Below, piece after piece: positions 39,700 to 48,635 of a DNA stretch of 62,483 nt. The position numbers were made by a program, and so were the translations under genes. The notes below the pieces were generated by a model. That model made no database searches and was not told where the DNA came from. It worked only from the letters and a program-made list of their open reading frames with translations. Origin of the DNA: a virus; the IMG/VR virus record IMGVR_UViG_3300038832_000018, positions 1 through 62,483 of that record. One strand, given 5' to 3'. The stretch's first letter is position 1; the number at the start of each line of letters is the position of its first letter.

Positions 39700-40556
39700 C
39701 AGTACTTAGGCGATTGCTTGAAGTTCTGCCTGATCGTCTTGAGAGCCTCTGTCTTGGTGAAGTTGCTCATGCGACCCTTGGCCTTTCTACGCTCGTTGTA
39801 GTATTCAGCTCGGGCGCGCGCCTTCTCACCTGCAGGGACAGTCGACTTTCTCTCGATCAGCTTGTAGTATAGGTAGCAACGCAGAGCCTCCTCAGCGTAG
39901 ACATGAATAACGGGGAAGGTGTTGCGCGCTTCGTCAGCAACGTACTCGAGCACCACCTCGCTGATGGCGTCTTCGGTGCTCATCTCGATTCTGTTTTGGT
40001 CTAGATCGATGCGGTACTCTCCGCGTAGGTGGCCACCGCCAGCACCATACAGCCTGCCCAGCCCTCCCTGATAGAGGTAGTTTTGGAACACGTAGTAATC
40101 GTAATCCTTGTCCCCATCGCCAGAAGTTCCTGCCGTATCCGCCACACTTCTATCGCGATCAGCGATCTCATTGGCTTCAATGTTGAGCGGCCCAAGCTGA
40201 CTGTCTCCCTCGCCCGCATCGCTGCCCGTCACGACAGCCATGGACATGTTCAAGTTCTTGTTTTCGCCCAGCACGTATACGATCCCGTCTGTGACAATGC
40301 CGATCTTGATGAGGTCAACATAATCATCAGGCAGAGTGACAGTATTGTTGCTTTCTACCGACAGCTTCAATGACCGAATTCGGTTGGTGACATCAAATCC
40401 AAACTCTCGGATCCCACGCAAAGCAATGTTGCGGATAGCCACGTCAGATACATTGCTGACATAGTCGTCGCCATCCATAGTAATGATGAAATCGTCGACC
40501 ACCTGGCGGAGGCCGACGTAGTTCATCGCTGCTGTCTCTACGTTCTGTCTTGGCAT
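39699..40556 (-). CDS. Head-tail connector / ring protein candidate, 285 aa
   Basis: 285 residues. AAMNYVGLRQVVDDFIITMD, then helices around SDVAIRNIALRGIREFGFDV, then TLPDDYVDLIKIGIV, beta insertion, and C-terminal helices EALRCYLYYKLIERKSTVP and KARARAEYYNERRKAKGRMS. This helix-strand order and position, between capsid genes and the large tail protein, match the adaptor (T7 gp11-like) or crAss-like ring proteins. Overlaps neighbours by 1 nt on both sides. Assigned by layout. Confidence 0.7.
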   Translation of the reverse strand: MPRQNVETAAMNYVGLRQVVDDFIITMDGDDYVSNVSDVAIRNIALRGIREFGFDVTNRIRSLKLSVESNNTVTLPDDYVDLIKIGIVTDGIVYVLGENKNLNMSMAVVTGSDAGEGDSQLGPLNIEANEIADRDRSVADTAGTSGDGDKDYDYYVFQNYLYQGGLGRLYGAGGGHLRGEYRIDLDQNRIEMSTEDAISEVVLEYVADEARNTFPVIHVYAEEALRCYLYYKLIERKSTVPAGEKARARAEYYNERRKAKGRMSNFTKTEALKTIRQNFKQSPKY

Positions 40557-41452
40557 TACTCAGCTTTTGTTTCTCCCAGAGCATACTGAACCAGCAATGG
40601 ATCACGGAGACGGATACCGATCAGTTCGCACAACTCGTACACCAGTTCAGAGATGTAGTGTGCAGGGAGATCGAAGTTGATGGATTGATCTGGATCAGCG
40701 ATGAACAGCCCGTCTACCTGATTTACGTCAAATGTGACAAATGCAGGGTAGGCGGTGGTATAAGTAGAGTTTTGGTTTCTGCCTCTGGGTTGGCGATAGT
40801 ACCTCATGACAACCCCATCGATAGTTGATGGAAAGACTTGATAGGTGTTAGTCATGGCCAGCGCCACGGGGAAATCGTCCGTAGGGGTAGAAATATTGCT
40901 GTTCAGTAGCCTAGACAACTTCTCGTTGTCGTACAGAATCTCTATCGAAGTGTTAGTCCCAGAGACAGACATCGATATCAGCCTGCCAAAGTCGCTAGGC
41001 TCAGCAAACGTGAATGCCCCGTCAGGATTAAAGAAAAACTGATCCCCGTCCGATGAGGTCGATGAGCTAACATAGTCGTCCCCCTCGACCAGAAGTGTAG
41101 TGTCGTCAAACCCTACCGCATCCCCATCTAGGTTAATATAGCCTACATCATTACCCTCAGCATCGAACAAAAACACAATCGCAACTTGATCACTATCAGT
41201 TGTGACTTGCAAGGTTCTGATGTACGTAGACAGGTCCTCCTCCACCATCTTGTACGCAGACTTGTCTCGGCCTGCGTCACGGCGAGAGGCACGCAGGGCT
41301 ACAGCCCCGCGCAGCTCGTTGAACATCTCGTTGTATACGTTCTGTTGCGCTACCCTAGCGAGGGTGTTGAACACATTGGGGGTAACGAAGCCCTTCTGGT
41401 CTTTGTTGCAGATATCCCGAACAATAGCATAAACCCTCTCTACACTAATCAT
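40556..41452 (-). CDS. Head-tail connector / ring protein candidate, 298 aa
   Basis: 298 residues. N-terminal helices (VERVYAIVRDICNKDQKGFV; ARVAQQNVYNEMFNELRGAV), a beta-rich middle and a C-terminal helix AHYISELVYELCELIGIRLRD. The architecture parallels the following 285-aa gene, so the pair may be two connector rings. Its ATG is only 5 nt after a TATATTTG element that abuts the terminator of the preceding gene; the message may be leaderless. Confidence 0.7.
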   Translation of the reverse strand: MISVERVYAIVRDICNKDQKGFVTPNVFNTLARVAQQNVYNEMFNELRGAVALRASRRDAGRDKSAYKMVEEDLSTYIRTLQVTTDSDQVAIVFLFDAEGNDVGYINLDGDAVGFDDTTLLVEGDDYVSSSTSSDGDQFFFNPDGAFTFAEPSDFGRLISMSVSGTNTSIEILYDNEKLSRLLNSNISTPTDDFPVALAMTNTYQVFPSTIDGVVMRYYRQPRGRNQNSTYTTAYPAFVTFDVNQVDGLFIADPDQSINFDLPAHYISELVYELCELIGIRLRDPLLVQYALGETKAE

Positions 41453-41457
41453 GATAA

Positions 41458-41465
41458 CAAATATA
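41458..41465 (-). promoter_or_regulatory. Bacteroidota -7 element TATATTTG
   Basis: Reads TATATTTG on the minus strand, 5 nt before the ATG at 41452. Its upstream edge adjoins the T-tract of the preceding terminator, so termination and re-initiation happen within ~35 bp. Confidence 0.72.
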
Positions 41466-41492
41466 AAAAAGAAAAGGCCGCGCTAGGCGGCC
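41466..41492 (-). terminator. Intrinsic terminator after the 41515 gene
   Basis: On the minus strand GGCCGC-CTAGC-GCGGCC is followed by TTTTCTTTTT. It ends transcription from the 275-aa gene 22 nt after its stop. Confidence 0.85.
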
Positions 41493-41514
41493 CTTTCTCC
41501 TCTATACCAGCGGC

Positions 41515-42342
41515 TTACGCCAGCTTAGAAAGCTTCTCTTCGAGATTGCTCAGGACAGAAGCTCCCTTTTCTGTCATGCAGAATCGGGTCATCACATCTA
41601 CAGGGTCCATACCTGCAGGGACTGAGACAATCAGCTGGCCGCTATCAAACCAATGCACCCCACTCTCTCTGGTGGCGATGAACTGATACTCTTTTGCCTG
41701 CTGCACCACCGATCTCACTTGCACCTGCGGGCTATCGAAGGATTCGATAAACTCCTGTGGGCTCCTCTTGGCTTTCTGCAAAAGGTTGAAGCGGATGTCG
41801 CTAGTAGAAGCGTTGATGTTATAGCCGAAGTAGATGGCTACAGGCAAGAGCTCTTCGATGGCCTTCTCCCTCACCATACTGATAGCATCGTTGAGCAAGA
41901 ACTCCCGATTGAGCTCCTTCTCTGCATCGGCCTTCTTGTCGACCAAACGAAACAGTTTGCCCCCGTTGGCTTCGTTGCCTGGGTGAATCTCCAAGAACTT
42001 CTTGAGGTTTGGCTTCTCCTTCGGAACAAAGATGCGGCTATCCCTGAAGATCACTGCCTCTCGCTTGGCCTTGTCGCCTTGCTCGTCACTCCAGATGCTG
42101 GGCTCGTTAGGGCAGTAGCGGATCTCTCTTACCGTATCCTTTTCAGGATCATAAACGGTCACACCTTTTTGCGGTAGCATAGTAACGATGCCCCCTGCGT
42201 TGATGATTTCGTACTCTGCGTGGTACTTAACCTCCTGCTTACGGCGAACTACAGATCGCTTTGCTTTCGGTGCTGCTTTAGGCTCTGTGGTAGCAGCTTT
42301 CTTAGGACGGCCTGGCCGCCTTTGTGTGGTGGTTTCACTCAT
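41515..42342 (-). CDS. Structural-region protein with AT-hook-like N-terminus, 275 aa
   Basis: 275 residues. N-terminal RRPGRPKKAATTEP is an AT-hook-like motif (RPGRPKK) inside a basic tail of ~40 residues; it is followed by an alpha/beta body with YNEIINAGGIVTMLP-like and KLFRLVDKKADAEKELNREF segments, and a C-terminal helix SVLSNLEEKLSKLA. It could bind packaged DNA or act inside the head. Promoter element TATATTTG lies 18 nt upstream and a strong terminator lies downstream, making it a single-gene unit. Confidence 0.68.
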   Translation of the reverse strand: MSETTTQRRPGRPKKAATTEPKAAPKAKRSVVRRKQEVKYHAEYEIINAGGIVTMLPQKGVTVYDPEKDTVREIRYCPNEPSIWSDEQGDKAKREAVIFRDSRIFVPKEKPNLKKFLEIHPGNEANGGKLFRLVDKKADAEKELNREFLLNDAISMVREKAIEELLPVAIYFGYNINASTSDIRFNLLQKAKRSPQEFIESFDSPQVQVRSVVQQAKEYQFIATRESGVHWFDSGQLIVSVPAGMDPVDVMTRFCMTEKGASVLSNLEEKLSKLA

Positions 42343-42360
42343 GTTAAATTGAATTTGCTA

Positions 42361-42368
42361 CAAATATA
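42361..42368 (-). promoter_or_regulatory. Bacteroidota -7 element TATATTTG
   Basis: Minus-strand TATATTTG, 18 nt before the ATG at 42342. It overlaps the end of the upstream region of the 42370 gene, so no separate terminator for that gene is visible here. Confidence 0.7.
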
Positions 42369-42369
42369 A

Positions 42370-43620
42370 TCAGAATACCTTCTTGTATTTCTCAAACAGG
42401 TCCTGAGCTAGTTTTGATGCGTTGTTGCTGCCGATATCTGTAGAAATAACTCCGATCCTTGGCAAAAAGCCACGGAACCCAGTGCCGATATCGTCCACCT
42501 TTAAAGGCCCATCGGTAGCAAAATCCCCCTGACCAGTCAAAGCCTCCACATACCCCACAATGTCGCCAGTGTGGTTGTGCAGATACAGGTTCAGGTCTTT
42601 GTCTCGACGAAGAACAAACACATACGTCTGCTGACCCTCAAACCCTATCGTGTTTACATCGGGGTCGTCTAGCATTAGGTCGGGGAATTTATATGCTTTT
42701 GTCCCACTATCAGTGTTGTCGAGCTGCATGTACGCGGGACGCCGCGCAACAGCTGTATCATGGCGCACCCAGAACTCACTATTGGTGTTCTCTTCGCCCG
42801 CACCCGCAGCGAAACCAATGTGCGTAGCCCCATTATCTAGGATGCTGTGACCTAGGCTGCCATATCCGACCATCCCGATTACCATATAGATGGTATACGC
42901 CCCCTCTATTTCTAAGGCGTTGGCCATAATGAGGTTGTCAGCAGCAGCGATGTCTACAGCGTTTACCGACGTTCCGTTGTCTCTGTTGACTGCGGGGGTG
43001 CCCGTGTCGTTGGTGATATGATAGGTGCTGCCCCCAGAACCAGAGTTGTTCCAGTTGTTTGCCGCCCCCACAGCGGAGCCATGGGAAGGCAGCGTGGTTT
43101 CGTTGTAGTCCACGATCGGCATCAACGACGGGGCAGGGAACGTGATGTCAGCGATAGTAGTCGTGGTAGTCTGTGTAAGGTCTGTAGCGGCAGGATCGTC
43201 GCTAATCTCCTGTGTAGACATGACCACAGGTAGCTTGGGGAGCAAAGGCAATAGACTCTTTGGACTAGAGTCTTTGAAACTGCTAGTGCCAGATACAGCG
43301 TCGAACTGCAAAACCCTACGGACAGGCGAGGGATTGGTGATGAACTCCGTGATTTTTCTAATCAGCTGAAACTCTTGCCCCTGACCGCATTCTATCTCCA
43401 TGCGGGTTTTAATCAGAGCCTCCCTGGTGTCCCCCTGGAATCGCTCATACAGCCCCGCGTTGTTAAACACGATAACTACGCTACCCCTTTTTGCCGTGAT
43501 ATACGCTACATGGTCGGTACTGATAGACAGCACGGACAGGCTACTCCCAGAATCAGAAAACACTTCACTGAACTCAGTGATATCCGCTGTCCTAAACAGG
43601 AAGTACTTATCGCTTGCCAT
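42370..43620 (-). CDS. LamG/lectin-like virion protein, 416 aa
   Basis: 416 residues. After a ~130-residue helical/beta N-terminus, residues ~160-400 read like a concanavalin A-type jelly roll: IEGAYTIYMVIGM, HSILDNGATHIGFAAG, YVFVLRRDKDLNLYLHNHTG, and GFLPRIGVIS. Such LamG-like domains in phage structural clusters decorate capsids or bind glycans. ATG at 43620 (GTG at 43623 also possible) is 4 nt after TATTTTTG. Function as a decoration or adhesion protein is inferred. Confidence 0.68.
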   Translation of the reverse strand: MASDKYFLFRTADITEFSEVFSDSGSSLSVLSISTDHVAYITAKRGSVVIVFNNAGLYERFQGDTREALIKTRMEIECGQGQEFQLIRKITEFITNPSPVRRVLQFDAVSGTSSFKDSSPKSLLPLLPKLPVVMSTQEISDDPAATDLTQTTTTTIADITFPAPSLMPIVDYNETTLPSHGSAVGAANNWNNSGSGGSTYHITNDTGTPAVNRDNGTSVNAVDIAAADNLIMANALEIEGAYTIYMVIGMVGYGSLGHSILDNGATHIGFAAGAGEENTNSEFWVRHDTAVARRPAYMQLDNTDSGTKAYKFPDLMLDDPDVNTIGFEGQQTYVFVLRRDKDLNLYLHNHTGDIVGYVEALTGQGDFATDGPLKVDDIGTGFRGFLPRIGVISTDIGSNNASKLAQDLFEKYKKVF

Positions 43621-43624
43621 CACT

Positions 43625-43632
43625 CAAAAATA
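43625..43632 (-). promoter_or_regulatory. Bacteroidota -7 element TATTTTTG
   Basis: Minus-strand TATTTTTG, 4 nt before the ATG at 43620, directly downstream of a UUCG terminator. Predicts a leaderless message. Confidence 0.7.
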
Positions 43633-43636
43633 CGAA

Positions 43637-43660
43637 ATAAAAAAGGCCCCCGAAGGAGCC
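43637..43660 (-). terminator. UUCG-loop terminator after the 43692 gene
   Basis: On the minus strand GGCTCC-TTCG-GGGGCC (6 bp with one U-G pair) is followed by TTTTTTATTT. It ends the 256-aa gene unit. Confidence 0.85.
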
Positions 43661-43691
43661 TTTCTCGTAACAGAATGGTATTGACAAATGC

Positions 43692-44462
43692 TTATGCAAA
43701 TGGAGTGGCCAAAGTGCCATTGCCAAAGAGGACACCATTCAAGTGCCAAACAGCAGTAGCTGATCCTTGACCTCCAGCAGCAACGCCAGTACAAGTAAAT
43801 GTCCCGCCAACATGACGGCCATTGTCATCAGCATCCAAAACCATTTTATCATCATCAGTTCCGTCCGCATGGAACTGCTTCAACGAAACAGTGCCTGGCG
43901 CATCTTTATCAGATATGATCACTGTCGACCCTGCTGTAAAGATATCGTTTGCAGAAGCGCCGTCAAGACTAAACGTACCAGTGAAAGTGGTTTCAATAAC
44001 AAAATCATAAGTCAATCCAACTTGAGCAACTGGAAGAGTAGCTACGATGCCACCAGCTCTGTTTAATCGGAACAATGTTCCAGACTCAGAAGCCGCGATA
44101 CTCTTAGTTGCATCAGTTAGATTTTCTACTTTTGTTTTTGGACCCACGTCTCTGCCGATAGAAGCAACTACAGACCCCGAGGTCCCCACGTTACTAGAAG
44201 CATACACCTTGTCTTCGTCATCTGCGATAACAAGGAACTGATCCTTTCCAAAAGCGATAGCTTCTGAAACCTCTTTCATGAATTCTTTTTCTTTGTCAGC
44301 AGCGGTAGTAACTGTAATAGCAACATTACCGTTCACCTTATCCGTTAAGAATTCAAACACAACGGTGTTAGCCCCATTGTGATTCATTGATTGCAATGCC
44401 TCTACTGGTAGCGTAACAGCGTCGTCAGCAGCGGCATTAAAGTACAAATATTTTGCAGCCAT
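43692..44462 (-). CDS. Virion structural protein, 256 aa
   Basis: 256 residues, Ala/Val/Thr-rich and beta-dominated: MAAKYLYFNAAADDAVTLPV, later GGIVATLPVAQVGLTYDFVI and GTFSLDGASANDIFTAG, with a CTGVAAGGQGSATAVWHLNG C-terminus. The strand pattern and flanking capsid genes suggest a capsid decoration or fibre-base protein. It forms a one-gene unit between UUCG terminators. Confidence 0.68.
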   Translation of the reverse strand: MAAKYLYFNAAADDAVTLPVEALQSMNHNGANTVVFEFLTDKVNGNVAITVTTAADKEKEFMKEVSEAIAFGKDQFLVIADDEDKVYASSNVGTSGSVVASIGRDVGPKTKVENLTDATKSIAASESGTLFRLNRAGGIVATLPVAQVGLTYDFVIETTFTGTFSLDGASANDIFTAGSTVIISDKDAPGTVSLKQFHADGTDDDKMVLDADDNGRHVGGTFTCTGVAAGGQGSATAVWHLNGVLFGNGTLATPFA

Positions 44463-44496
44463 TTTTTTAGTTTATGTAGTAAAACAAATCATACGA

Positions 44497-44520
44497 AGAA
44501 AAAAGTAGGGCCGAAGCCCC
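44497..44520 (-). terminator. UUCG-loop terminator after the 44536 gene
   Basis: Minus-strand GGGC-TTCG-GCCC followed by TAC and TTTTTT. Downstream, TATGATTTG (44493-44485) is one base too long to match TAnnTTTG and is only a weak promoter candidate for the 44462 gene. Confidence 0.75.
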
Positions 44521-44535
44521 CTTTCTTAGTTCGGT

Positions 44536-45018
44536 TTATCCAACCACGTCGAAGAACAACGTGACTGCAAGATCACCGTTAGTGGTGATCGCGTGATCGC
44601 TTGTGATAATTGTCACAAACAATTCTCTTTCCTCAGTGGCGTATGAAGTCGACGCAGTGCTAACCGCAGAAGTCACCCCTGCGTCGTGCTGACCGACAAA
44701 GTCGAGAATATCAAACACTACGACAGAGTTTTCTGCTGGGTCTGCTGCATTAGCCGCCATCAGGGACCCACCATCAATGATTGAGTCTTTATCTGCAGAG
44801 GGGCCGATGTCAACTGTAAACGTAGAAGTGCTGGCTGCGTTTACTGCACTAGCAAATCGAAAGACGGCTTTAGTCAGGATCGTACCTTTTGGCTGGCGGA
44901 TTGCAACCTCAGTGTCTGCTGAATTTTGCACAAAGGCGTTCTTGATGAGGACGCTTCTGTTCGTTCTTACAGCACCTGGAGAGTGATCGTGAACCGTATA
45001 TACTGTGTTATTTGCCAT
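44536..45018 (-). CDS. Head decoration-type structural protein, 160 aa
   Basis: 160 residues, beta-rich: MANNTVYTVHDHSPGAVRTN, KGTILTKAVFRFASAVNAAS, STFTVDIGPSADKD, and a C-terminal DLAVTLFFDVVG. It directly follows the major capsid gene, the usual place of decoration proteins, and resembles the 168-aa protein at 47711 in its ending (ILHFEY versus LFFDVVG) and internal strand pattern. Role inferred from position. Confidence 0.7.
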   Translation of the reverse strand: MANNTVYTVHDHSPGAVRTNRSVLIKNAFVQNSADTEVAIRQPKGTILTKAVFRFASAVNAASTSTFTVDIGPSADKDSIIDGGSLMAANAADPAENSVVVFDILDFVGQHDAGVTSAVSTASTSYATEERELFVTIITSDHAITTNGDLAVTLFFDVVG

Positions 45019-45041
45019 GTCTTAGAATATTATGAAGCTAA

Positions 45042-45063
45042 GGGAAGGGCCGAAGCCCCTCCC
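45042..45063 (-). terminator. UUCG-loop hairpin after the major capsid gene
   Basis: Minus strand: GGGAGGGGC-TTCG-GCCCTTCCC, nine pairs including one G-U, closed by UUCG. Only a weak T-tract follows, so it may protect the capsid mRNA 3' end or terminate partially. Confidence 0.7.
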
Positions 45064-45078
45064 TTTCACTTCAAGTTA

Positions 45079-46530
45079 TTAGCCCTTGATGACCACGTGC
45101 TTGTTAGCAGCGCGGACACAGAGAGCGACTTCAGAGCGGTAGTGGAACGTAGCCACGTCTGCACCAGCGTCACCGTTGTTGGTGTGTCCGAGGACGCCAC
45201 CACCAGTGATCCAGTGCTCCATCTCGCGGCTGTATCCGTTAGCCTCCTTGTAGTACATAGCCAGCGAAGGAGCGTTACCACCCGTGCGGGGGTCAACGAC
45301 GTTCGCAAGCGGCACCATAGCTCCCTGCAGGAAGTTAGAAGCACCCAAGAGGGTAGGATCATTCAGCAGCTTCCAATCGTGCTTGTGGAAGGTATAACCA
45401 CCACGCGTGAAGGTTTTGAATCCCAGCTGCACCGCCATGTCGGCGTTGTTTTGGAAAGCACCAAACTGACCAGGCAAACCAGCCGAGACGGCAGAAGAGA
45501 TGCCAGAGGCAAGCATATCGTCGATAGCGAGGTCTTGCTTCCGATTCAAGTACATAGCGTACTCAGCAGGAGCGCCTTGCTTGTCGAGCTCGAGGATGAG
45601 GTCGTCAAACTCAGCGAAGCTGTCCATCGGATTTGCATTCGCATTGGTGATCACAATACCGCGATCTTCGATAGCAGAGATGTAACCCTCAGAACCAGCC
45701 AGATCGGGACCGATGTCGGCAGCAACATCTTCTACGGTAGCTGCGTTCTTTTGACCGAAGAGCATCATCATTTCGCGGCGATCCTCGAAACGCTTCCGTG
45801 CCTCTTGCTCGCCGTACATAAACCAGCGGTACTCACCGCCACCGACGTTGACCCACCCAATGTTCGTGGCCTGAGAGCCATTCACTTGGTAGCGGTCTTT
45901 GACGATCATAAACGGATTGCTCCGCTTCTTAACGTCAGCGTCTTGGAATTTAGCAGGCTGATCAGTGCCCTGAGCATAAAGATTGCCCAAGTGAATCAAC
46001 GTGCTGGCATTAGAAGAAGTGGATTCCGAAGGGGCATCATTGCTTCCGTCCAGAGGTTCCAAAACGATAACAGGGTCAGCTGCAGTACTTGCCGATTGCA
46101 CAATGTAGCGCGTACCAGTAGCAGCAGACATAACGACATCATTAGCCTGCAGGAATCCGCTGACGTGAGCAGCCTGGTTTCCCGCATGAGCCATAGCAGA
46201 GGTGTCGATAGTTGCCTGGATTGTGCCTGGAGCATTGGCGTCACTACCTGCTGCGGCCGACGCAAATGTAACGGCGTCAAGCAAGGTGTGGCGACGGCCT
46301 GCCTCCCACCAATCGACTTGGTCAGAAGTTCCGCCGCTGATAACAGCACCAGTAAGCTGAAGGAATCCCGTGATACCCTGATCGCCGTAGGTCTCTACGA
46401 GATCGGGCATGACGAAGTCCTTCGTCGTCTTGATCAGGGTGTTGAGCGTCGTATAAGTTTCGGGCGTCAGACGCAGATCGGCAGGAGCCTGATTTACTGC
46501 GGCGTTAGTGCCCGTTCCAATTGTTGCCAT
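45079..46530 (-). CDS. Major capsid protein (HK97-type, crAss-like)
   Basis: 483 residues. Features: LRLTPETYTTLNTLIKTTKD, GFLQLTGAVISGGTSDQVDWWEAGRRHT, the Arg-rich EQEARKRFEDRREMMMLFGQ helix (spine-like), and a C-terminal GYSREMEHWITGGGVLGHTN then RSEVALCVRAANKHVVI, matching my recollection of crAss-like capsid proteins. It follows a scaffold-like gene and is closed by a UUCG hairpin, as expected for an abundant product. Size and context are typical; the HK97 fold is inferred. Confidence 0.85.
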   Translation of the reverse strand: MATIGTGTNAAVNQAPADLRLTPETYTTLNTLIKTTKDFVMPDLVETYGDQGITGFLQLTGAVISGGTSDQVDWWEAGRRHTLLDAVTFASAAAGSDANAPGTIQATIDTSAMAHAGNQAAHVSGFLQANDVVMSAATGTRYIVQSASTAADPVIVLEPLDGSNDAPSESTSSNASTLIHLGNLYAQGTDQPAKFQDADVKKRSNPFMIVKDRYQVNGSQATNIGWVNVGGGEYRWFMYGEQEARKRFEDRREMMMLFGQKNAATVEDVAADIGPDLAGSEGYISAIEDRGIVITNANANPMDSFAEFDDLILELDKQGAPAEYAMYLNRKQDLAIDDMLASGISSAVSAGLPGQFGAFQNNADMAVQLGFKTFTRGGYTFHKHDWKLLNDPTLLGASNFLQGAMVPLANVVDPRTGGNAPSLAMYYKEANGYSREMEHWITGGGVLGHTNNGDAGADVATFHYRSEVALCVRAANKHVVIKG

Positions 46531-46548
46531 GTTTTCTTATTGTTTGTT

Positions 46549-47697
46549 TTAGATGTTGAAGGTCATGGTGGACCGATTTCTTTGAAGGATCTGCTTGACC
46601 TGTTCGCCAAGCGGATTTGAGTTTTGCTGGCCAGACACATCGTCTGGTGCCTTAGCCTGCACGTTTGCTGCGTTCTGAACCACTCCACGCTGACCCTCGC
46701 TCATGCCTTGCCGATAGGCGGACTGAACAATTGTATCGATGTTATCGATAACAGCGCGGTGTGACGAAAGCAGGTCGTAGTCCCAGCTACCGTCTTCACG
46801 GACGTATGGGTCGAAGTAGTTCTCAAGATTTGCATTCTTGTGCTTCAACACATTTTTGTAGTCGTCTTCCAGACCGAACGTAAACGTGTTCTCGTTGCCG
46901 AGATCGAACTCGAGCCCCGTCATTGCGTCTACGTTTTGAGTCATCTCAGAGACCCACGCCTCATCAACCAGTTTCTCTGGCTCTGTTGCAGTGGGTTGCA
47001 CCTCTGGGGCTTTGTACCCCTGGCGCAAATCTTCGATGGCCGCTTTGGCCTTCTGACCGTCCATCTTCATCTGAAGCTGGACCAATCGCTTATCATCTTC
47101 CGAAGCCTCGGAAGACAAGCGATACTTGCTCTGCACAAGGAGATTGATCTCATCGTTGCTTAGGGTCGGGTTGTCTGCAGCCATCTGCACACGGATAGCG
47201 GTCATATCGTCCATCTCAGACGTATTCAACCGCTGGTATGCAAACCAGTCTTCAGGTCGCTTCCCTGTTTCTTCTACGAAACGAGCGATGGTTTCAATCC
47301 TCTCATCGAGCTGACGCGGCTGTGCAAAATCATCAAAGGAAGTCACCTGCCTCCCCAGCCTCTCGCTAAGGAATCCAAGCACTGCGCCTTCAACATCTTC
47401 TTGCGTGTACTGCGCTTGTTGAGGTTCGGGCTGAACAGCCTGTGGCTCAACTGGATTGGGTGCCTCGGGTTGAGGCGTGACATCTTGCTGAACGGATGCA
47501 GCCTCTGCAGCCTCTCGCTGCATGCTGGCCGCCAGATCGGCAGGGTTGTCAAAAATCTCGAACGGAGCTTTAGTCTCAGGTGCAGGGGCTTCCTGAACCT
47601 GTGGCTCTTGCACAGGGGCTTCCTGTGGTGTCTCCGTTACCGCTTCTTGTGCGGGAGCCTGCTCGACGGCAGGCTCTTGAGTTTGTGCTTCTTCCAT
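46549..47697 (-). CDS. Scaffolding protein candidate
   Basis: 382 residues. The first ~120 residues are a Glu/Gln/Pro/Ala low-complexity region (EEAQTQEPAVEQAPAQEA), then an acidic helical body (GAVLGFLSERLGRQVTSFDD) and a C-terminal part ending in a basic VKQILQRNRSTMTF. This Pro/Gln/Glu composition directly upstream of the capsid gene is typical of scaffolds in Bacteroidota and marine podoviruses. No protease motif was seen. It would form the inner core of the procapsid. Confidence 0.78.
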   Translation of the reverse strand: MEEAQTQEPAVEQAPAQEAVTETPQEAPVQEPQVQEAPAPETKAPFEIFDNPADLAASMQREAAEAASVQQDVTPQPEAPNPVEPQAVQPEPQQAQYTQEDVEGAVLGFLSERLGRQVTSFDDFAQPRQLDERIETIARFVEETGKRPEDWFAYQRLNTSEMDDMTAIRVQMAADNPTLSNDEINLLVQSKYRLSSEASEDDKRLVQLQMKMDGQKAKAAIEDLRQGYKAPEVQPTATEPEKLVDEAWVSEMTQNVDAMTGLEFDLGNENTFTFGLEDDYKNVLKHKNANLENYFDPYVREDGSWDYDLLSSHRAVIDNIDTIVQSAYRQGMSEGQRGVVQNAANVQAKAPDDVSGQQNSNPLGEQVKQILQRNRSTMTFNI

Positions 47698-47710
47698 TTT
47701 ATTTAATTAA

Positions 47711-48217
47711 TTAGTACTCGAAATGCAGAATGATTTCTAACGCATCGGCTGCCGAAAAGTTGGGTCCAGTAGAAACAGTGCTCAACACAGCGGACGCATA
47801 AATTTTGTAACCCGTATCCACGCTTGTTAAAACAGGCCCCAGCACACGTCCTGGATCGTCGTCAGAAACATTAGCGTCTCCAAAAGTTGACAACACATAA
47901 GGGGTGAGGTTGTCGAGCTGGTTGGAGGGTGCCGTGCTGCCTTTTGTAATAGAGCCCAGATACTGGTTCAACTTAAAATTAGCATCTGTAATGTCTGCGG
48001 TTGCATTTATCGTCCCTAGCTCCGCATTGTTGACTTGAAAAAAGTGGATGTTGAAGACATCAGACGTGGTCTGCGCTTCATAATCGACAACCAATCCTCC
48101 TACCAATCTACAAGACCTAGACGGAAGTGTGACCTCAGTCATAGAGAAGAGCACGTCTCCGTTTGCGTATGCGTCGGTAGAGAGAGTAGGAGTAAATCTT
48201 GAAATTCCGAATGCCAT
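47711..48217 (-). CDS. Virion structural protein, 168 aa
   Basis: 168 residues, beta-rich, MAFGISRFTPTLSTDAYANG, with VTLPSRSCRLVGGLVVDYEA and a strand ending ALEIILHFEY. The layout matches the 160-aa decoration-type protein downstream of the capsid gene, so the two may be paralogues. Between the scaffold and two beta-sandwich proteins; no functional family recognised. Confidence 0.65.
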   Translation of the reverse strand: MAFGISRFTPTLSTDAYANGDVLFSMTEVTLPSRSCRLVGGLVVDYEAQTTSDVFNIHFFQVNNAELGTINATADITDANFKLNQYLGSITKGSTAPSNQLDNLTPYVLSTFGDANVSDDDPGRVLGPVLTSVDTGYKIYASAVLSTVSTGPNFSAADALEIILHFEY

Positions 48218-48227
48218 GTCTTATCTA

Positions 48228-48635
48228 TTAGCTGCCCCCGTAAGGATTAGCAGAGTTGTCGTTACCGAACACACCGTACTCGATCATCTGATCGACGCGA
48301 GTACCGTACACTTCGTACTTCTTGTCAGGTGAGACAGGGATGAATGCAAACTCTCCACCACCAATCTTGGCCACCAAGCCAGTGTCGGTGTCGTTGTGGA
48401 TGTAGATGTAGTTCTCCAGCTCCGTCTCGAGGTTCTTGATGTACAAGTACGCTCGCTCAGAACACTGATTAGCGATGTAGATCGCCAAGTCGTTAGTGTC
48501 TGCAGCCACACCCTTGACCTTGGCGCGGATCAGACTGCCTGAGTCAACAACCAGAGAGGCGTTGACAGACAGACTCAACGGGGAAGTAAGAACCCCGTTG
48601 CTGCTCAAAGAAAGGGCGGCACGAACAGTTGCCAT
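48228..48635 (-). CDS. Beta-sandwich minor virion protein, 135 aa
   Basis: 135 residues. MATVRAALSLSSNGVLTSPL, then YLYIKNLETELENYIYIHND and a glycine-rich tail ending NPYGGS. It shares its pattern with the neighbouring 131-aa protein and the 150-aa protein at 4319, indicating a three-member phage paralogue set. Overlaps the upstream gene by 1 nt. Probably a head or neck component. Confidence 0.65.
   Translation of the reverse strand: MATVRAALSLSSNGVLTSPLSLSVNASLVVDSGSLIRAKVKGVAADTNDLAIYIANQCSERAYLYIKNLETELENYIYIHNDTDTGLVAKIGGGEFAFIPVSPDKKYEVYGTRVDQMIEYGVFGNDNSANPYGGS

Noticed and set aside
44926-46620. A 564-codon plus-strand frame opposite the major capsid gene
   Set aside because: It is the antisense of a strongly supported capsid protein, with typical mirrored codon composition and no recognisable domain.
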